Shown here: positions 59,840-64,000 of the stretch, piece after piece
Layout of the letters: the number at the start of each line of letters is the position of its first letter
How positions within the stretch are numbered: the stretch's first letter is position 1
NCBI GenBank assembly: GCA_031291325.1
Contig: JARLJG010000016.1
Coordinates: 1-64,000, forward strand
Direction of reading: 5' to 3'
Source: Burkholderiaceae bacterium
GTDB taxonomy: Bacteria > Pseudomonadota > Gammaproteobacteria > Burkholderiales > Burkholderiaceae_D
Length of the DNA: 64,000 nt
The notes under the pieces: model-generated
Told to the model about the DNA's origin: nothing
Seen by the model: only the letters and a program-made list of their open reading frames with translations
The model's database searches: none
Program-made: the position numbers and the translations under genes

Positions 59840-60649
59840 TTATGTCAGAAACGGCAACGCCACGTCTTCCTGCGGCAAGCCCCATGCCGGATCATAATCG
59901 ACTTTCGCCAGATACAGACCATCCGGCATGAAAGTGGGCGCCGCCCGTTCGCGCTGGCCGGCGTCGAGGACATCTTTTAGCCACTGCGCATCGCGCGCGC
60001 CGGTGCCGGTGAAAATGAGCGAACCGACGATGTTGCGCACCATGTGGTGCAAGAAAGCGCTGGCGCGCAGCGTGAACACGATCAAGTCGCCGCGCCGCAC
60101 GATGCGCACTTCGTGCATGGTCTTGACCGGCGACTTGGCCTGGCATTGCGACGAGCGGAATGCCGAAAAATCGTGCGTGCCGAGCAAATGATTTGCCGCA
60201 GCCTGCATCTTTTCGATATCGAGTGCACGGAAGACCCAACCGGCACGCCCGACCAGCAGCGGCGAACGCACGGGGTTGTTATACAGCAGGTAATGATAGG
60301 TGCGCGCACGGGCGGAAAACCGCGCATGGAAATCCTGGCCGTCGTTGCCGTCAATGCCGAAGCTGACATCCCAGGCCCAGCGCACCGCAATCGATGGCGG
60401 CAAATAGGCATTCAAGCCGCGCGTCCACGAAAACATGTCGCGCTCCAGTTCGGTATCGAAATGGACGATTTGCTCCAGTCCGTGCACCCCGGCGTCGGTG
60501 CGCCCGGCGCAGGTTGTCAGAATCTCGGTCTGCGCGAATTGCCGCAGCGCTGCCTGCAATTTATCCTGCACCGTGTTGCGCGTCGGTTGCGTCTGCCAGC
60601 CTTGCCAGGGGGAACCGTCGTATTGAACTCCGAGGGCGATGCGTTTCAT
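59840..60649 (-). CDS. truA: tRNA pseudouridine(38-40) synthase
   Basis: 269 residues. The catalytic Asp is in CAGRTDAGVHGLEQIVHF; ARTYHYLLYNNP and ASAFLHHMVRNIVGSLI are also TruA motifs. It makes pseudouridine at positions 38-40 of the tRNA anticodon arm. Start taken at MKRIALG (60649); an ATG at 60652 is equivalent. It lies in the conserved order fimV-truA-trpF. Confidence 0.95.
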   Translation of the reverse strand: MKRIALGVQYDGSPWQGWQTQPTRNTVQDKLQAALRQFAQTEILTTCAGRTDAGVHGLEQIVHFDTELERDMFSWTRGLNAYLPPSIAVRWAWDVSFGIDGNDGQDFHARFSARARTYHYLLYNNPVRSPLLVGRAGWVFRALDIEKMQAAANHLLGTHDFSAFRSSQCQAKSPVKTMHEVRIVRRGDLIVFTLRASAFLHHMVRNIVGSLIFTGTGARDAQWLKDVLDAGQRERAAPTFMPDGLYLAKVDYDPAWGLPQEDVALPFLT

Positions 60650-60654
60650 CATAA

Positions 60655-60689
60655 TCAAAAACAAACGGGCGCATGATCGCGCCCGTTTG
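60655..60689 (-). terminator. Intrinsic terminator after fimV
   Basis: Minus-strand hairpin CAAACGGGCGC-6 nt-GCGCCCGTTTG followed by TTTTT, 17 bases after the fimV stop and ending just before the truA start. It should separate fimV from the truA-trp genes, or attenuate them. Confidence 0.85.
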
Positions 60690-60705
60690 GATAAAAACAA
60701 ATTGG

Positions 60706-63700
60706 TTAGCCCATTTTTGCGAGCAATACCTTGGCCTTTTCCGCATGCTCGGGAACGCCGCCCTGGATCACTTCTTCCAGCAATTCGCGCGCGCCTTCCT
60801 TGTCGCCGATTTCCTGATAGGCGACCGCCAGATCGAGCTTGGTGGCCATTTCCGCATTATTGGAATACTCGTGATCGACATCGGTGTCCAGCGCGATCTC
60901 TGCTTCCGAATGGATCGGCGGCATCATGTCGGGCAACAGATCGAGCGCGGGCCCGCCATGTGCAGGCGCAACGTTTGTTGCAGGCGCATGATGGCTATCG
61001 TCCGACAAATCGAAATCCATCGCAGGCACGTGAGCCGCGAGAGTTTCAGGGGCATGAAATTCCGGCGCGTGGATTTCCGGCGCATGAATTTCGGATGCGT
61101 GGATTTCCGGCGCATGGATTTCAGGTGCGTGGATTTCCGGCGTATGAATTTCAGGTGCGTGGATTTCCGGTGCATGAATTTCAGGCGCATGGATTTCAGG
61201 GGCATGAAAATCCATCGAAGCGATCTCGGGCACGTTCAAGTCGAAGCTGTGCTCGGCAGCCTTGGCCTCCGTTGGCGCCGGTTTGTCGGCTTGACCGAGT
61301 TCCAGTGTAATGCCGGACAGATCGAAGTCCAGCGCCTGTGCCGATGCGGGTGCGTGTTCGTGCGCCGCCACTTCGGGCAAGTGCGGCTCAGCCGGAACTT
61401 TCATTGCCGGCATCAATTGCGTTACTTCGTCAGCGTTGGCGACCGGCTGGTCTGCCTTCTTGCTGTCGGCATCGATAAAGTCGAAATCGATATTGCCGAA
61501 ATCCATTTCTGGCTCGGCTGGAGCCGCCGCAGCCGCCGCCACCGGCTTCGGCTCGACGACTTCGGGGATCTCGATCGCTTCGGCGTCCATGCCATCGAGG
61601 TCGAAATCGAGGCTGGTATTGACGTCGAGCGGCAGATCTCCGCCTTGGCTCTTGGGTTGGCTTTCGGAATGGCGCGCAACCGTGTCCGGCTCCAGGCGAC
61701 CCAGGGTCGTGCTGTCGAAATACGGCGCCTCTTCCGACGTATTCTGGCTCTTCATCGATGGCTTGCTATGCGTATCGGAAGCCAGATCGTCGAGGTCCGG
61801 TTCCTGCGGCGGCACGATGGGGCGGGCGATGACCACCGTCTTTTCGTGCGCATCGTTGCCTATTGCATACAGCGGATTCTTGGGGTCGATCGTCAATCCC
61901 AGGCTCGCGGCCTGCTGCCAATCTTCGCCTTCGCCCTTGGTCATGCCATACAATTCGCTGGCCATCACCTCGAACGAGCGCACATCCTTGCGGTTGGCAT
62001 AGATTTCCAGCAGCTTGACGCGCACGGCGTTGCGATCCGGTTGCGTGCGCAGCGCTTCCTTGAGGATTTCTTCGGCCTGCGCATCGCGGCCATAGGCGAT
62101 GTAGACGTCGGCTTCGGCCACCGGGTCGACTTCGTTGCTGTCGAGTTGGCTGGCCGACGGCGCAAAATTCGAATTGAAGACGCTGTTATTGGTATCGACG
62201 CTCTGTCCGCCGGTCGAGCCGAACAGCGAGTTCGCCTTCAGGCTGGAATCGGTGATGATGCTGTCGCCAAACGACTTTTCCTTGCGCTTGCGGTAGCCGC
62301 TATAAATCCCGAACGCGCCACCGCTCAGCAACAATACCGTGAGGCTGCCCCAGACCAGCGGATTGCCGAGCACGCCCAGCACATCGTCGAGCAGGCTGGT
62401 TTCAGGCGGCGGAATCGGTCTTGGTTTCGGCTTGCGCGGCCCGGCCGGCGGAGTCGCTGCCACCACCGGCGTTGCAGGCTTGACCTCCGGCTTCACCTCG
62501 GGCTTGGCGACTTCGGCAGCAGGAACAGGGGCCGGCGCGGACGCAGCCGGGGTCGCTGCTGCAGCGACGGGCGCTGGCGCAGGCGTCGCGGCGGGTTTGA
62601 CGGCTGGCTTGGCTGCATCGGCTTTTTGCTGATCCGCCAGGCTCTTGTTCTTGACTTCCAGCAGCTTTTGCAAATCGTTGACATTCTTTTCCAACTGCTT
62701 GACGCGCTCATTGGCTTCGGCAATGGCTTTTTCCTTGGCGATCTTGTCTTCCTCGCCCGGTGCAATCTTGCTGCCTTTCTCGCCCGGCACGCCAGCCTTC
62801 GACAATTTCAATTTGTCTTTGGCCTCAGTGGCGGCAGTCGCCTTTTCTTCAACCTTGGCAGTAATCTTCCCGGATGCGCTTTGGCGCGGCTCGGTCGACT
62901 TTTGCGCTTCGGTGTTGACTACCTGTCCGGCCAGTTTGTTGCGGTAACTATTGAAATCGGAAGTCTGCGCGACGATCACGCCATGCGCTTCGCCATTGCC
63001 GATTGCCCCTGCAGTGCCGGCGTCCGGCACGCTCAACACCTGGCCGGCGCGCAGCCGATTCATGTTGTTGCCGATAAACGCGGCTTGATTGGCGCGAAAC
63101 AGCGCGACCAGCATTTGATCGAGCGAAACGCCGTCCGGCTTGATCCGTCCGGCAATCTTCGACAAGGTATCGCCGCTCTTGACTTTATAGTCGCCTTGTT
63201 GCGCTGCGTTTTGCGCTGGCGCTGGCTGCGGCGTCGCCGCTGGCCTGATCGGCCTTTCCTGCGGCGCGCGCGGTATGCGTGCCGTTTGCGCAGGCCGCTC
63301 GAACGCCGGCGGCTCCTCGGTTTGCGTGCGCGTCGGCGCCGGACTTTGGCTCGCCGTGCTTTGGCTCGCCGTGCTTTGGCTACTGCGCAACGGCGCCAGC
63401 GGGCGCGGGCTGCCGCTCACTTCCGGCGCTTGATTATTTTGCAGATCGGGCGTCGGATCGAGCAGGAAAGTATATTCCCGCACCAGATGGCTGCTGCTGT
63501 TGCCGCCCACTTCCAGCAACAAGTCGACGAACGGATCACTGATGGGCGTCACCGAAGTGATGCTGATGACTTGCCGATTGCCGCCGCGCTGCTCGACTGC
63601 GAAATGCAGGGACCGCAGCGCCGGGTTGAAGTCGATATTCGCTTTCCGAAATGCGTCGAGCGACGCCAGCTTTGGATTCAGCAGGCCGCTTTCGTCGGGG

Positions 63701-63885
63701 CCGACGGCAGTCAGCTCGACCTCTGCCCGCAACGGTTGGCCTAGTCCCGATAGCACGGTCAATTTGCCTAATCCCGCTGCCGAAGCATTACCGAACATCA
63801 GTGCCGAAACCACCGCCGCACTGAGCAACTTTAAACTGAACGAAATCGATTTCGGGCTAGTGTTTAATCGCATTTTTTGTGACAT
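60706..63885 (-). CDS. fimV: FimV-family pilus assembly / polar scaffold protein
   Basis: 1059 residues from the ATG at 63885 (63906 is possible). Signal peptide to about residue 36 (LLSAAVVSALMFGNASA), then the FimV N-terminal domain (LGKLTVLSGLGQPLRAEVELTAV), a peptidoglycan-binding LysM at about 230-285 (YKVKSGDTLSKIAGRI), coiled coil (about 380-425), Pro/Ala linker and one membrane helix at about 512-530. A long acidic cytoplasmic part follows, with TPR-like helices and a final FimV C-terminal domain (KLDLAVAYQEIGDKEGARELLEEVI). Homologues organise type IV pili and polar c-di-GMP/cAMP signalling. A HAPEI pentapeptide array is inserted at about 890-946. Confidence 0.93.
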   Translation of the reverse strand: MSQKMRLNTSPKSISFSLKLLSAAVVSALMFGNASAAGLGKLTVLSGLGQPLRAEVELTAVGPDESGLLNPKLASLDAFRKANIDFNPALRSLHFAVEQRGGNRQVISITSVTPISDPFVDLLLEVGGNSSSHLVREYTFLLDPTPDLQNNQAPEVSGSPRPLAPLRSSQSTASQSTASQSPAPTRTQTEEPPAFERPAQTARIPRAPQERPIRPAATPQPAPAQNAAQQGDYKVKSGDTLSKIAGRIKPDGVSLDQMLVALFRANQAAFIGNNMNRLRAGQVLSVPDAGTAGAIGNGEAHGVIVAQTSDFNSYRNKLAGQVVNTEAQKSTEPRQSASGKITAKVEEKATAATEAKDKLKLSKAGVPGEKGSKIAPGEEDKIAKEKAIAEANERVKQLEKNVNDLQKLLEVKNKSLADQQKADAAKPAVKPAATPAPAPVAAAATPAASAPAPVPAAEVAKPEVKPEVKPATPVVAATPPAGPRKPKPRPIPPPETSLLDDVLGVLGNPLVWGSLTVLLLSGGAFGIYSGYRKRKEKSFGDSIITDSSLKANSLFGSTGGQSVDTNNSVFNSNFAPSASQLDSNEVDPVAEADVYIAYGRDAQAEEILKEALRTQPDRNAVRVKLLEIYANRKDVRSFEVMASELYGMTKGEGEDWQQAASLGLTIDPKNPLYAIGNDAHEKTVVIARPIVPPQEPDLDDLASDTHSKPSMKSQNTSEEAPYFDSTTLGRLEPDTVARHSESQPKSQGGDLPLDVNTSLDFDLDGMDAEAIEIPEVVEPKPVAAAAAAPAEPEMDFGNIDFDFIDADSKKADQPVANADEVTQLMPAMKVPAEPHLPEVAAHEHAPASAQALDFDLSGITLELGQADKPAPTEAKAAEHSFDLNVPEIASMDFHAPEIHAPEIHAPEIHAPEIHTPEIHAPEIHAPEIHASEIHAPEIHAPEFHAPETLAAHVPAMDFDLSDDSHHAPATNVAPAHGGPALDLLPDMMPPIHSEAEIALDTDVDHEYSNNAEMATKLDLAVAYQEIGDKEGARELLEEVIQGGVPEHAEKAKVLLAKMG
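61045..61215 (-). repeat. 15-bp tandem repeat encoding HAPEI units inside fimV
   Basis: About eleven consecutive 15-bp units of the type CGTGGATTTCCGGCG / CATGAATTTCAGGCG (read on the plus strand) encode His-Ala-Pro-Glu-Ile with few variants (HTPEI, HASEI, HAPEF). The units keep frame, so copy number can change without frameshift. The rest of the gene shows no such repetition. Confidence 0.88.
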
Positions 63886-64000
63886 AGATTCGCATTCCAT
63901 TGGCATGTGTTGCGTATGTTACGATAAACACAAGCTTCGCTATCGCTGCTATTTATCATTGTTCTGGGAACTTTCACAATATCATCATGGACTTACGCAA

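Noticed and set aside
61045..61215. Regular short tandem units that could suggest a CRISPR array
   Set aside because: Units are 15 bp, contiguous without spacers, and encode an in-frame pentapeptide inside fimV.
60673..63744. Plus-strand open frame of about 1020 codons opposite fimV
   Set aside because: It is a shadow of fimV; it lacks a ribosome-binding site and any domain, and its repeats mirror the HAPEI array.

Overview
The window looks like chromosome of a betaproteobacterium of the order Burkholderiales, most likely Oxalobacteraceae-like. Two gene blocks support this: fimV-truA-trpF-trpB-trpA-(gap)-accD-folC-dedD-cvpA-purF at 50.4-63.9 kb, and pssA-psd ... ilvC-ilvH-ilvI with a sigma factor/DUF3619/DUF3106/RDD operon at 16.0-26.3 kb. 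GC content is moderately high, except in small AT-rich accessory patches at about 1.6-4.2 kb and 32.1-33.9 kb. No rRNA or tRNA gene and no CRISPR array was seen.

0-4.3 kb: a partial SDR gene diverges from an HxlR regulator. A decayed toxin-antitoxin pair follows, then AT-rich hypothetical genes, including a possible lysozyme-fold protein behind a LexA-like dyad. 4.3-12.4 kb: a tightly overlapping seven-gene minus-strand signalling operon. It runs FIST sensor, GGDEF-EAL-REC-PAS, small domain protein, HDOD, PAS histidine kinase, REC plus degenerate HD-GYP, and REC. Several enzymatic domains in it have lost catalytic motifs. 12.5-19.7 kb: dcd, an XdhC-like gene, signal peptidase I, vapBC, phospholipid synthesis (pssA, psd), a SIMPL protein with a lipoprotein, and a Ser/Gly-rich protein. 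20-31.9 kb: branched-chain amino acid synthesis, the sigma-factor operon, small enzymes, and a Tat-exported subunit/GMC dehydrogenase/lipase operon.

31.8-34.2 kb is a repeat-rich accessory patch. A 308-bp segment carrying the end of the lipase gene and a MITE-like element is present twice, and several GTAGGTTGGGCT palindromes lie nearby. 34.2-40.6 kb is a lipid-related neighbourhood: an alcohol-forming fatty acyl-CoA reductase, a phasin, a patatin phospholipase, a TetR regulator, a repeat protein and a LOG-family hydrolase. 40.6-50.2 kb holds a ClpP paralogue, a glycosyltransferase, a PIG-L deacetylase lipoprotein, a phosphatase/sulfurtransferase-like membrane protein, a transsulfuration enzyme, a cache-domain protein, an NAD(P)-binding protein, a lipoprotein and a type IV pilin. 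The transsulfuration gene has a SAM-II-type riboswitch, a tiny leader ORF and an intrinsic terminator in its leader. 50.4-63.9 kb is the conserved purine/folate/fatty-acid/tryptophan/fimV block, interrupted only by a RelBE-type module and palindromic repeats.

The most notable items are the composite riboswitch-leader peptide-terminator, the signalling operon with catalytically eroded domains, the fatty acyl-CoA reductase next to a phasin, and the duplicated MITE-bearing segment.
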